From NCBI RefSeq assembly GCF_004360155.1, contig NZ_SAIS01000010.1:62001-126000 (forward strand): a stretch of 64,000 bases of DNA. Reading direction: 5' to 3'. A program made the position numbers and the translations under genes. Of the stretch, positions 25,049 through 41,789 are shown piece by piece. The DNA comes from Paraglaciecola marina. Its GTDB lineage: Bacteria; Pseudomonadota; Gammaproteobacteria; Enterobacterales; Alteromonadaceae. The notes under the pieces were generated by a model that had not been told where the DNA came from, searched no databases, and saw only the letters and a list, made by a program, of their open reading frames with translations. How positions within the stretch are numbered: position 1 is the stretch's first letter; the number at the start of each line of letters is the position of its first letter.

Positions 25049-25594
25049 TTATTGACCTTTTTCTTTGGGGTGAGTGTTTGCCTCTAAGTATATATTAGTT
25101 ACGTTTCCATTAGATTCATGCAGGATTATCTGTTGCAAAGCTTGTTCGGTGATTACTAAATCTAAGGTCTGCATAACACTGGATACTTTGGGAGCAATAG
25201 GATCTAGGGTTAACCCTTTACTATTTTCCGAAATTTTAAAATATTGAGTTAACTTTTGAGGATCTCCACTAAAAACTGGTAGTAACATGGCGCTAAAATT
25301 GGCATCAGTCGTAAGCATTTTAAAACTACCGTCCGCTTGCTTTTCTGAAACACCATCTTGGTTGATAAGTAGAAAATTGTTGACCGGTTTAAGGGTATTC
25401 CATACTAAGCCTGTTTCAGGTGAGTAATGGTATTTACCTTGGGTAACAAAAGGTCGACTTAAAGCTGCTAAGTGTTTTTCTTGGATAAAATTACCCTGAA
25501 TGTGCTTTTGGTTGGCCCAAGGAAGTTCAAAGCCATGCAATATCGGGCAATGTAAGGTAAATAAAAAAAGTAATGGTGAGAAAAAATGCCGCAT
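25049..25594 (-). CDS. LolA-like outer-membrane lipid carrier (ApeL-like)
   Basis: A 181-residue periplasmic protein: a signal peptide (FFSPLLFLFTLHCPILHG) then a LolA-type beta domain. IQGNFIQEKHLAALSRPFVT resembles the LolA start and YHYSPETGLVWNTLKP is the conserved second block. It could shield a hydrophobic pigment during transit to the outer membrane. It precedes the MMPL exporter by 4 bases. Confidence 0.82.
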   Translation of the reverse strand: MRHFFSPLLFLFTLHCPILHGFELPWANQKHIQGNFIQEKHLAALSRPFVTQGKYHYSPETGLVWNTLKPVNNFLLINQDGVSEKQADGSFKMLTTDANFSAMLLPVFSGDPQKLTQYFKISENSKGLTLDPIAPKVSSVMQTLDLVITEQALQQIILHESNGNVTNIYLEANTHPKEKGQ

Positions 25595-25622
25595 TTATAT
25601 TCCCTTTTCAAGCCTAGAAACT

Positions 25623-26168
25623 TTAGTGCTTATGTTTTACGGTTTGTCTAATTAACCACTCTGATGCGCCTAGTATGCCCATCAAAATATAAGATATGAT
25701 GCCATTGTATAGAGTCCAAATTTCAATGTCGCTATACAAAGCTGTGTAAAACGAAATACATGCATTCAGTATGAAAAAAACGCACCATACCTTGGTAAAA
25801 AAGCGGGTATAGCTAACGCCATAGTCTGAAAGATTTTTCTTTTTAATGCGTGCAAAACGTTCAATTACAGTGGGGGGATAAATTAAAGAATAGGTAAATA
25901 TTGAGAAAAACATTAAGCTCATGGCGACGGGGTAAAATTTAATACCGTAGTCAGAATTAGAAATCAATGAAAACAATAATAATGTCAGTACTCCACCAAA
26001 TACCAGCTTGAAATGCTTATGTTTACGGGAGCTAGATTTATCTAATACAAATCGTAGAGTTAACAATAAAATGAGTAAAGCCGAGACAATACTAGGGTTA
26101 CAGTATTTAAGGCCAAAATAAGCAATTATTGGATACAGTACAGCCAGAACAGTTAATAGAATAGGCAA
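25623..26168 (-). CDS. COG4648-type membrane protein (ApeG-like)
   Basis: A 181-residue protein with about five or six membrane helices (first ILLTVLAVLYPIIAYFGLKY) and the cytoplasmic motif YPPTVIERFARIKKKNLSDYG. A protein of this type accompanies the ACPs and AMP ligase in most APE clusters; its role is unknown. The start is a TTG at 26168 with GAG 9 bases upstream; the next in-frame ATG would remove the first helices. Confidence 0.7.
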   Translation of the reverse strand: MPILLTVLAVLYPIIAYFGLKYCNPSIVSALLILLLTLRFVLDKSSSRKHKHFKLVFGGVLTLLLFSLISNSDYGIKFYPVAMSLMFFSIFTYSLIYPPTVIERFARIKKKNLSDYGVSYTRFFTKVWCVFFILNACISFYTALYSDIEIWTLYNGIISYILMGILGASEWLIRQTVKHKH

Positions 26169-26238
26169 TTTATGAACTCGCTGAGTCTAGTTGAAAAGCT
26201 AGCATTTTAATCTAGGACTAGTATCGAATAAGTGTGTC

Positions 26239-27036
26239 TTAAGATTCATGTTGCTCATAAACTTTATTAAACTGTGCAAAGTCTTCTCTGTAAGTTTGCT
26301 GGATATCTCTAGTTAATTGACGTACCGACTTACTGATAGTTTCAGCTGGGTAATTACTGGTATCTACTTCGTCTAAAATCACTAATTTCATATGAATCTT
26401 TCTATCTGGGACTTTGTACCAAGGCAAGCCTTTTGTAAGTGCTGGTGGTGTTACTTCTATTAACACTCGCTGAAAATTTTTCTCACAACGCAATGCGATA
26501 TTGGCTGCACCTCTTTTAAAATCAAAATCTGCACCGGGCAAGGTTCGGGTTCCTTCAGGGAATATAATCAGGTTACAGCCTTTTTCCAATGAGGTTTTAC
26601 AATCTGTTATCAAATCTTCTGGATCGGCATTGCTGATGTAACCTGTATTTTTGATGATTCCTCTAGTAAAAACATTCTGTAAAAGTGTCTGTTTAACTAT
26701 GCAGTCGGCGTTTTTGACTATGGATATCAATACCACCACGTCGATAAGAGAAGGGTGATTGGCAATAATTATTTTTCCTTTGACCCTTTTTAAGGCTTCT
26801 ACCCCCTTAGTGTCGACTTTTGTAACCCCCACCACATACATTAGCCAGACAAAACTTTTAAAAGTTAGATGTACCGCATAGCGGCAGGCTTGTTTGCGTT
26901 TTTCTTCATTATTTTTATATCGGATCCTATAAAAAGGTAACCATAATGTAGCAATGATTATGCCCCCAATACCAAAAACAGCGAAGCAAAAGCCAGTGCC
27001 AAATAATCGCCAAATTTTACTTAAAAATATAATCAC
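26239..27036 (-). CDS. PlsC-like 1-acylglycerol-3-phosphate-type acyltransferase
   Basis: A 265-residue membrane-bound acyltransferase. It has an N-terminal membrane segment (FGTGFCFAVFGIGGIIIATLW), the catalytic HX4D in NHPSLIDVV near residue 94, and FPEGTRT near residue 159. PlsC-type enzymes occur in APE clusters (ApeD position) and may acylate a lipid or the polyene ester. The start appears to be GTG 27036 with a weak ribosome site. It follows the FadH-like gene by 31 bases. Confidence 0.8.
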   Translation of the reverse strand: MIIFLSKIWRLFGTGFCFAVFGIGGIIIATLWLPFYRIRYKNNEEKRKQACRYAVHLTFKSFVWLMYVVGVTKVDTKGVEALKRVKGKIIIANHPSLIDVVVLISIVKNADCIVKQTLLQNVFTRGIIKNTGYISNADPEDLITDCKTSLEKGCNLIIFPEGTRTLPGADFDFKRGAANIALRCEKNFQRVLIEVTPPALTKGLPWYKVPDRKIHMKLVILDEVDTSNYPAETISKSVRQLTRDIQQTYREDFAQFNKVYEQHES

Positions 27037-27067
27037 AATATCTATTACTTACTCTTTTGGACCTTTG

Positions 27068-29132
<2,065 letters not shown>

Positions 29133-29162
29133 GAATTTTTGGTTTTTTAAGTTGCAATCTAA

Positions 29163-29852
29163 ATGAAAGAAGTGGGTAAATTCAATACAATAGATGGCTT
29201 TTTAACTGAAAGTACCTATCTATTCTATTGCGATATACAAACATGCACTGTGCAAAATCAAAAAATTTTCTCACGCTTAAACTCTGAAGATTGCGAGCGG
29301 TTTGTGAGATTTAAGAAACCTTTGCGCAAGTATCAGTTTGGTATAGCCCGTTGTTTAGTGAAACAGGTGTTGTTTGAGTATTTCCATATTCCCCTAGAGC
29401 ATCAATATACACTTACGGATTACTGTGAGTGGCGGGTAATAGACACAAACAGAAAGTTTTATATTTCTATAAGCCATAGTAAAAATATAGTGGTGGTGGC
29501 TATATCATTACAGAAACAACCTATAGGCGTAGATATTGAGTTTCAAAAAGAGCGAAATTTCCTTGAGTTAATTAATAGTTTGGGATCAGAAAATGAAAGA
29601 GTTTTATTCCAAAAAAATCCCGATAAAAAACGAATGTTTTATCAATTATGGACAGCAAAAGAAGCCTATATAAAAGCCTTTCAAATGACCTTAAGTGAGC
29701 TGACTAAAGTAGATTTATCGGCGTTAAGTAATAATGAGGATGACCAAGAGTGGCAGATACAGGAGTACACGCTTGAAGAAAATTCATATTTTATGTGTTT
29801 GCTCGCTCATAAAGGAATAAGCGTAACGCTTCAAAAGGTTATTCTGAATTGA
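29163..29852 (+). CDS. Sfp-type 4'-phosphopantetheinyl transferase
   Basis: A 229-residue PPTase with the family motifs in order: KYQFGIARCLVKQVL, FYISISHSKNIVVVAIS, the metal-binding IGVDIEF and the catalytic LWTAKEAYIKAF. It transfers phosphopantetheine from CoA to the serine of ACPs; the three cluster ACPs are the obvious substrates. It is divergent from the FadH-like gene and is the first gene of a + strand operon. Confidence 0.9.
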   Translation: MKEVGKFNTIDGFLTESTYLFYCDIQTCTVQNQKIFSRLNSEDCERFVRFKKPLRKYQFGIARCLVKQVLFEYFHIPLEHQYTLTDYCEWRVIDTNRKFYISISHSKNIVVVAISLQKQPIGVDIEFQKERNFLELINSLGSENERVLFQKNPDKKRMFYQLWTAKEAYIKAFQMTLSELTKVDLSALSNNEDDQEWQIQEYTLEENSYFMCLLAHKGISVTLQKVILN

Positions 29853-29914
29853 ATGTTTGATCCTATATGTACGAGCTCGTAGAATAGCTGCCCCAAAAAC
29901 TAGGAGTATTATAA

Positions 29915-30643
29915 ATGGAATTGGCGTTTCAAATTGCCAAGTGCGTTGCTTGGGCCCCCGGGGTAGAAACTGAGCAAGAGTGGTGTTTATGGCAGGCTGA
30001 AAAACATGATTTTTCATCCGATATTTCTTTGCCAGCTTTAAAAGCCATCCCAGCCATGCAAAGACGCCGACTAAGCCCTTTTGCAAAGGTTAGTCTACAT
30101 TGTGCTTTGGAAGCGAGTGACCATCGACAAGGAGATTTACCTTGTGTGTTTTCATCTCGTCATGGAGACTTAAACCGCACTACCAAACTCATTGAAAATG
30201 TTGCAGCAAAAGAAGATTTATCTCCTACTCAATTTGGTTTATCTGTGCACAATGCCGTTTCTGGTTTATATAGTATTTACACTAAAAATCAGGCGCCTAT
30301 TTCAGCTATTGCCTCTGGAAAGACCAGCTTTATGGCTGGTTTAGTGGATAGTGTGGTGAAATTACATGTAAACCAACTAGACCACATTTTATATGTATAT
30401 ACAGATTTAAGCGTACCTGATTGTTATTCGGGTTACCTTGATACTAACGAGTCTATTGGTATTGGTTTATTGATTCAGGCTAGTGCATTTCAAGGTGAAG
30501 GGTTTAAGTTAAGCAGTGCAACAACTAATCATGCAGTCTTGATGGGTATACAATCTTTAGACTTTCTTAACTTCTATTATGGTGATGCAATAAGCTGGAA
30601 TACTCCTGTAAATAAACAGACTTGGACATTAACAAAAAACTAG
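29915..30643 (+). CDS. apeC: ApeC-like ketosynthase chain length factor
   Basis: A 242-residue protein of the Ketoacyl-synt_2 (chain length factor) type. It carries RRRLSPFAKVSLHCALEA, VFSSRHGDLNRTTKLIE, LSPTQFGLSVHNAVSGLYSI and IASGKTSFMAGLVDS. It lacks a KS catalytic set. In APE systems such a protein forms a heterodimer with the KS ApeO and sets polyene length. AGGAG is 8 bases before the ATG. It sits between the PPTase and two ACPs. The symbol is by analogy with characterised APE clusters. Confidence 0.78.
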   Translation: MELAFQIAKCVAWAPGVETEQEWCLWQAEKHDFSSDISLPALKAIPAMQRRRLSPFAKVSLHCALEASDHRQGDLPCVFSSRHGDLNRTTKLIENVAAKEDLSPTQFGLSVHNAVSGLYSIYTKNQAPISAIASGKTSFMAGLVDSVVKLHVNQLDHILYVYTDLSVPDCYSGYLDTNESIGIGLLIQASAFQGEGFKLSSATTNHAVLMGIQSLDFLNFYYGDAISWNTPVNKQTWTLTKN

Positions 30644-30761
30644 GGCAAAAACTTTGCCAGTCAAAGCACATCGCCACTTTATGATAAGTTGCTAATGCTA
30701 AATTGATTGGTATTATTGGCCTCATTAAAGTTATTCGAATGAAGTTATAAAAGGAAGTGAA

Positions 30762-31019
30762 ATGAGTGATCTTATCCTTGAGATAAAAAACCTGATCATT
30801 GATGCGTTAGATTTGGAAGATGTCACCCCTGATGATATTGAAGATGAGGCACCATTATTTGTAGATGGCCTAGGCCTTGATTCTATAGATGCGTTAGAGC
30901 TAGGTGTTGCCATTAAAAAAGCCTATAAGGTAAAAATTGATGGTAATACTGAAGAGAGTAAAAAGTACTTCTATTCAGTTAAAAGTTTACACGACTTTGT
31001 TTTAAAAGCTCAAAACTAG
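30762..31019 (+). CDS. Acyl carrier protein (ApeE/ApeF type, first copy)
   Basis: An 85-residue ACP with the attachment serine S41 in GLGLDSIDALELG and a strongly acidic helix I-II loop (EDVTPDDIEDEAP). Good ribosome site (AAAAGGAAGTGAA before ATG). It is followed 13 bases later by a second ACP. Confidence 0.9.
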   Translation: MSDLILEIKNLIIDALDLEDVTPDDIEDEAPLFVDGLGLDSIDALELGVAIKKAYKVKIDGNTEESKKYFYSVKSLHDFVLKAQN

Positions 31020-31032
31020 GATAGAAATACTC

Positions 31033-31278
31033 ATGAATTCAGAACAAATATTATCAATGGTGAAAACCATTTTAGTTGAAGAGTTTGAGATTGAAGAATC
31101 CGATATAGTGCCTGAAGCTAATATATACCAAGATTTAGATATCGATAGCATAGATGTAGTGGATTTAGTGGTTCGGCTTAGAACTGAAACCGGCAAAGTT
31201 ATTGAGCCAGAAAATTTTAAGCAGGTTCGTACTATTGGTGATTTAACCAGTGCTTTAAGCACTATGATGAATGATTAA
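31033..31278 (+). CDS. Acyl carrier protein (ApeE/ApeF type, second copy)
   Basis: An 81-residue ACP with the attachment serine S39 in QDLDIDSIDVVDLV. It differs from the first ACP in helix II (VVDLVVRLRTETG), so the two may dock with different enzymes, for example the AMP ligase versus the elongating KS. Adjacent paired ACPs are usual in APE clusters. Confidence 0.9.
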   Translation: MNSEQILSMVKTILVEEFEIEESDIVPEANIYQDLDIDSIDVVDLVVRLRTETGKVIEPENFKQVRTIGDLTSALSTMMND

Positions 31279-31304
31279 CGAATTGGTTTTAGCCTAAGAT
31301 ATCT

Positions 31305-31961
31305 ATGAATAAGACCCTAACACTGGACATTGTCTCTGATGTGTCATGCCCTTGGTGCATAATTGGCTACAAAGCTCTAGAACAGGCCCTAACTAACCTT
31401 TCTTCAGAAATTGATGCCACTATTACTTGGCAGCCTTTTGAATTAAACCCTCACATGGCCCCTGAAGGACAGGAAATAACAGAGCACATCACTCAAAAAT
31501 ATGGCATTAGTGTTGAGCAAGCGGCTGAAAATCGTGAAGCTATTGTGCAGCGTGGCTTATCCGTTGGATACGAGTTTGGTGAACGCCGCGGTGGAGGCAT
31601 GATTTATAATACATTTGATGCCCACCGTTTACTGCATTGGGCAGAAGAGCTTGGGCGAGAGAAACAAATGGAATTAAAATTAGCCCTGTTTGATTTGTAT
31701 TTTAAAGAAAACGGTAACCCAAGTGACTTTGAGCAATTATTAATTGTGGTTGATAAAGTGGGGTTAGATGTTGCAGAAGCCAAAGCTATTTTACACTCAG
31801 ATAAATTTATGGCAGAAGTGCGAAAGCAACAACAGCATTATCAGGCAGCGGGCATCAGTTCAGTCCCCGCGGTGATTGTGAATAATAAACATCTCATCAG
31901 TGGTGGACAACCAGTTGAAATATTCGAAAAGGCTTTAAAGCAAATAGCAGACGAAGAATAG
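31305..31961 (+). CDS. DsbA/FrnE-family thiol oxidoreductase
   Basis: A 218-residue thioredoxin-fold protein without a signal peptide. It has the CXXC motif CPWC at the end of strand one (DIVSDVSCPWCIIGYKAL), an alpha-helical insertion, and the cis-Pro region AAGISSVPAVIVNN. It belongs to the FrnE/DsbA-like group, also annotated near polyketide genes. It starts 26 bases after the second ACP and ends at a strong terminator, so it may be co-transcribed with the pigment genes or be an ordinary cytoplasmic stress enzyme. Confidence 0.82.
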   Translation: MNKTLTLDIVSDVSCPWCIIGYKALEQALTNLSSEIDATITWQPFELNPHMAPEGQEITEHITQKYGISVEQAAENREAIVQRGLSVGYEFGERRGGGMIYNTFDAHRLLHWAEELGREKQMELKLALFDLYFKENGNPSDFEQLLIVVDKVGLDVAEAKAILHSDKFMAEVRKQQQHYQAAGISSVPAVIVNNKHLISGGQPVEIFEKALKQIADEE

Positions 31962-31984
31962 TTCTTTATCCTTATGCATAAACT

Positions 31985-32020
31985 AAAAAAGGATGTAAGC
32001 CAAAACTTACATCCTTTTTT
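31985..32020. terminator. Bidirectional terminator between pigment operon D and gltD
   Basis: Arms GGATGTAAG (31991-31999) and CTTACATCC (32006-32014) with a 6-base loop, flanked by A6 and T6. It is the right boundary of the cluster. Confidence 0.92.
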
Positions 32021-32043
32021 GTTAACCGCTATATAGCTATTAG

Positions 32044-37936
<5,893 letters not shown>

Positions 37937-38483
37937 AATGTTCACTCCTTCAATATTCGACTGGGCAGAAATTTGTATATTTATACTGCCAATTATAAAT
38001 GCAAAGCACGAGCAGGATATGAAACGTCCTCATACTTCTAGTGCTTACTTTATGCTGTATTTGTTCTTGGGGATACCAGTCGAGTATCGAATATTTATCT
38101 TAAGCAGGAGGTACAAAATACCGAGTATCATTTTATAAATCAATTATCATCTAATCGGGAATTTATTATTTTTGTGAATTTAATGTTCTAAATTCTTTTT
38201 AATATATAAAAAACAAAAAGATAGGGTGTTTTTTTGGCTTAGTTATATGCTATATAAAAATGTTCGTTTTTGGGTGTTTTTGTTATCAAATAGCGATGTT
38301 TTAGGAATTTAGTTAGTTATATATTATTTATTTTTTAGATATTTATTTAAAAAAAATGAATTTTTAATCAATTTCATTGTCCTTCATCGTTATTTAACGA
38401 GCGCGGAATTATGATCCTTTTAACATTCTTGTTAGCATGTCAGGAACACATAAAGAATTATTTCTAATTTGAGACTTCAAAAT
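37937..38483. other. 547-base divergent intergenic region between gltB and arcB
   Basis: Very AT-rich, especially 38160-38400, with poly-A and poly-T tracts consistent with a curved promoter region for both genes. The motif GAGTATC occurs at about 38092 and again at about 38122, but no extended repeat is clear. A 66-codon ORF at 37938-38138 lacks a ribosome site and family resemblance. I see no RNA gene. Confidence 0.6.
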
Positions 38484-40829
38484 ATGCCAGAATCCACTTC
38501 CGTTGAACCTTGGGCAATTCGATTTGCACAACTAATTAGACGTTTTGGAGCTATAAAAGCCGCCACTATATTTGTTATTTTTACATTGCTTTTCAATTTT
38601 GCAGGTTCTTATTACATCAGAATATGGATAGGAAATCCTGTCCATGCTGAAGATTTCATTAGTGCGACTTTATTAACTCTGCTGAGTGCCCCATGGGTGC
38701 TTTGGTACTTTTTCCAGTTAGTTAAAAAACTAGAGCAATCTAGGGCTAGTTTGGCAGGTGCAGTGGAAGAGCTAGAGCGTTTACGTAAAGATGATGAAAT
38801 ACTCAATCGCACCTTACAAAATAATATTAAGCAACTAAATCATGAAATTGAACAACGCAAACAAGCCCAACTAGAGCGTGAAAGCGTATTTAGTGATTTA
38901 GAACGGGAAATTGAAGATAAATCAGATAAAGAGCAACAGGCGTTACGTTTGTCTACTTTGCTACGCTCTATTATCGATGCCTCGCCAGATTTAGTTTATT
39001 ACCGAAATGAAGAAGGTCGGTTTGCGGGGTGTAACCGTGTCGCTGAGCAAATGACAGGTAAAACTGAACAAGAGTTAATAGGCTTAACCCCCCATGAGGT
39101 TTACGACGAAGAGTTAGCCAGGCAAGTTGTAGCAAGTGATCATAAGGTACTTGATAACAACGAAAGTATTACCGAAGAGTTATGGTTACGTTTTGCTGAT
39201 GGACGTCGTGGCTATTTTGAAATGCGTAAGGTGCCGTTTTACGGAGATGGTAACGTGCGCTTAGGGCTTTTGGCTTTTGGTCGTGATATTACTGAACGTA
39301 AAAAAGCTGAGAACCTGGTAGCAAAAGCCAGTAAAGATAAAACCGCCTTCATTGCCACTATCAGTCATGAATTACGTACGCCTTTAAATGGCATAGTTGG
39401 TTTAAGTCGAATGTTACGTGATACCAACCTTACCAGTGAGCAATTTGCTTGGGTAAGTACGATTTATGCCAGTGGTATAACTTTAGGTAATATTTTTAAC
39501 GATATCATTGACTTAGATCGTCTAGACCGGGATAGATTAGAGTTATCTCTAAAAACTGTTTCATTGAACGATTTTACTTCTGAACTTGGCAGTATTATTG
39601 AATTATTAGCTGACGATAAAGAACTTACGTTTGTGGCTAAAGTTTACGATCCATTGCCTGCATTGGTCGAAGTAGACGGCACTCGCCTGAGACAAATATT
39701 ATGGAACCTCTTGTTTAATGCCGTTAAGTTTACTCAAAAAGGTACAGTGTCTTTAGAAGTTAAAGCTGAGCCTATTGATGCTGAAACTAGCAAGGTTACC
39801 TTTCATGTTCGCGATACAGGGGTAGGGATCCCTCAGAAAGAATTAGATAAAATCTTTGCTATGTATTACCAAGTTGATTTACCAGAACATCAAAGTGCTA
39901 CAGGTACAGGAATTGGCTTGGCTATCTGCCAAGAAATGGTGTCACTAATGAATGGTAAAATTAGTGTAAGTAGCGAAATTGGAAAGGGAACGTGTTTCAC
40001 TGTTGAGTTGCCTCTAGCAATCAGCAAAAAACCTATTCAGGTCGAGTCTTTAAAAGTCACAGGGTTACAAATTCTACTGGTTGAAGATATTGAATTGAAT
40101 GTCATGGTGGCTAAAGCTCTATTAGAAAAATTAGGCCAATATGTCGATGTTGCCATGACAGGTAAAGAGGCTATCGATAAAGCTAGAAATAAAGAGTATG
40201 ACCTAATTTTATTAGATATTCAGCTGCCAGATATGAATGGTTTTGAAGTGGCTAATGTACTTCACGAAGAGTCGTTAGTAGAGCAAACTAGTATAGTTGC
40301 GTTAACGGCAAATGTGATTAAAACCCGCCAAGAATATTTAGAAAACGGTATGGATGATGTTATCGCTAAGCCTGTTAAAAAGAGCCGTATTATTGAGGTC
40401 TTTAATAGCCTTTTCTGTGAACAGCCGATTGAGCCACACCAACCTAGAGAAGAGCCAAAGAGAGAGGAGCTAAATACATTTTTAGACTTAGAGTTATTAC
40501 AAATGTTAGTGGATACTATAGGTCATGAAATGGTCCGCACCAGTGTGAAAGTCTTCCAAGAAAACATGCCAGAATATATGGATATTTTACAACTTAGCTT
40601 GAGTGCCGATGAAAAAGATGAAGTCTGCTCTCAAGCCCATAAAATTAAAGGGGCAGCAGGTTCGGTTGGTTTAGCTAGAGTGCAAAAAATAGCAAACGAA
40701 ATTCAGCAAGGGGATCATCCTGCATGGTGGCAAAATGTGCACGATTGGGTTGATCAACTTAATCAAGCGGCAGAGCAAGATATGCAAAAGCTAGACAATT
40801 GGTTGAGTAAACAAGATATAGATGATTAA
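38484..40829 (+). CDS. arcB: Aerobic respiration control hybrid sensor kinase ArcB
   Basis: A hybrid kinase of about 781 residues. Two membrane helices (about 25-45 and 60-80) are followed by a coiled coil and a PAS domain (SIIDASPDLVYYRNEEG). HisKA has the phospho-His H295 in ISHELRTPLNG, followed by the HATPase (NAVKFTQ, DTGVGIP, GTGIGLAI). The receiver has D578 in LLDIQLPDMNG, and the C-terminal HPt has H719 in AHKIKGAAGS. ArcB senses quinone redox state and signals to ArcA by a His-Asp-His relay. ATG 38484 is preferred over a TTG at 38469. Its place next to gltB matches E. coli. Confidence 0.93.
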   Translation: MPESTSVEPWAIRFAQLIRRFGAIKAATIFVIFTLLFNFAGSYYIRIWIGNPVHAEDFISATLLTLLSAPWVLWYFFQLVKKLEQSRASLAGAVEELERLRKDDEILNRTLQNNIKQLNHEIEQRKQAQLERESVFSDLEREIEDKSDKEQQALRLSTLLRSIIDASPDLVYYRNEEGRFAGCNRVAEQMTGKTEQELIGLTPHEVYDEELARQVVASDHKVLDNNESITEELWLRFADGRRGYFEMRKVPFYGDGNVRLGLLAFGRDITERKKAENLVAKASKDKTAFIATISHELRTPLNGIVGLSRMLRDTNLTSEQFAWVSTIYASGITLGNIFNDIIDLDRLDRDRLELSLKTVSLNDFTSELGSIIELLADDKELTFVAKVYDPLPALVEVDGTRLRQILWNLLFNAVKFTQKGTVSLEVKAEPIDAETSKVTFHVRDTGVGIPQKELDKIFAMYYQVDLPEHQSATGTGIGLAICQEMVSLMNGKISVSSEIGKGTCFTVELPLAISKKPIQVESLKVTGLQILLVEDIELNVMVAKALLEKLGQYVDVAMTGKEAIDKARNKEYDLILLDIQLPDMNGFEVANVLHEESLVEQTSIVALTANVIKTRQEYLENGMDDVIAKPVKKSRIIEVFNSLFCEQPIEPHQPREEPKREELNTFLDLELLQMLVDTIGHEMVRTSVKVFQENMPEYMDILQLSLSADEKDEVCSQAHKIKGAAGSVGLARVQKIANEIQQGDHPAWWQNVHDWVDQLNQAAEQDMQKLDNWLSKQDIDD

Positions 40830-40860
40830 TTTTGTATGCTTGGAGCAGGAGTGTTTTTAG

Positions 40861-40884
40861 AAGAGGGCTAATGCCCTCTTTTTT
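40861..40884 (+). terminator. Rho-independent terminator after arcB
   Basis: Arms AAGAGGGC (40861-40868) and GCCCTCTT (40873-40880) with a TAAT loop, ending in six T. Confidence 0.9.
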
Positions 40885-40922
40885 ATTGCAATAGTAAAGC
40901 TGATCTATGCTAATTAGGTTTA

Positions 40923-41783
40923 CTAACGTTTAGCTTTCGCTAATATCACCAACAAAATACCACCAAGTATAACGGTAGTTGAAATAGCCAAGTGCATATC
41001 TATTGGTTCATTCACTAACAGGATACCACCGGCTGCAGCCCAAATTGGTACAGATAATTGACATACGGCAGCAATACTAGGGGCCAAATTGGGTAACACT
41101 AGATACCAGATAGCATAACCTACACCTGATGCCAAAGCGCCTGATGCAATTGTATATACCCAGCCCATTGGGGTTATTGATAATCCAGAGTTTACTAAAA
41201 TAAACGCTAACCCCAATAAACTAATTGGCATAAGGCGTAGAAAATTACTCGCAGTGTCATAAAGAGGCTGCTTTGACTTTGAGCCAACTATGCTATAAAA
41301 CCCCCATGCGACGCCTGCAATAGCCATTAATATACAGCCTACTAGGCTCGGTTTTTCTAATTCAGGTAGTACAAAATATACAAACCCAGCCACTGACAAT
41401 AACACCCCAATATGCTCTTGTAAGCCCATGCGAGAGCCATTTAGCCAAGCTTTGAACAACATAGTGAACTGCACACAGGCAAATAGTATTAAAGCCCCTG
41501 TAGCTGTGCCTAAGGATACATAGGCGTAAGAAAACCCGGCGGCATAGATAAACAAATACAAAGCTCCAGCGTAACTACCATAGTTAGTCATTTGTGTGAG
41601 CTTTATTTTATTTTGAAGGAGAATGATAACTGCCAACACAAGGGAGGCAGAAATTAAACGAATTACTGTAAAATCTAAAGGGGGGACTTGCTCCGAATTA
41701 AGAGCAAGGCGGCAAAATACTGAGTTTGCAGCAAACGCGAATAATGCAATTAGCGTAAGTGGTATCGTTTTTGTGGTGTTCAT
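40923..41783 (-). CDS. EamA-family (DMT) transporter
   Basis: A 286-residue protein with ten predicted membrane helices in two EamA repeats (first LTLIALFAFAANSVFCRLAL, second starting near VGCILMAIAGVAWGFYSI). DMT proteins export or import small metabolites; the substrate cannot be told. It lies 6 bases downstream of mgtE on the same strand, so it is likely co-transcribed. Confidence 0.82.
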   Translation of the reverse strand: MNTTKTIPLTLIALFAFAANSVFCRLALNSEQVPPLDFTVIRLISASLVLAVIILLQNKIKLTQMTNYGSYAGALYLFIYAAGFSYAYVSLGTATGALILFACVQFTMLFKAWLNGSRMGLQEHIGVLLSVAGFVYFVLPELEKPSLVGCILMAIAGVAWGFYSIVGSKSKQPLYDTASNFLRLMPISLLGLAFILVNSGLSITPMGWVYTIASGALASGVGYAIWYLVLPNLAPSIAAVCQLSVPIWAAAGGILLVNEPIDMHLAISTTVILGGILLVILAKAKR

Positions 41784-41789
41784 TTATAC

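Noticed and set aside
37938-38138. 66-codon + strand ORF in the gltB-arcB gap
   Set aside because: No ribosome site, no family resemblance, and it overlaps the gltB promoter region.
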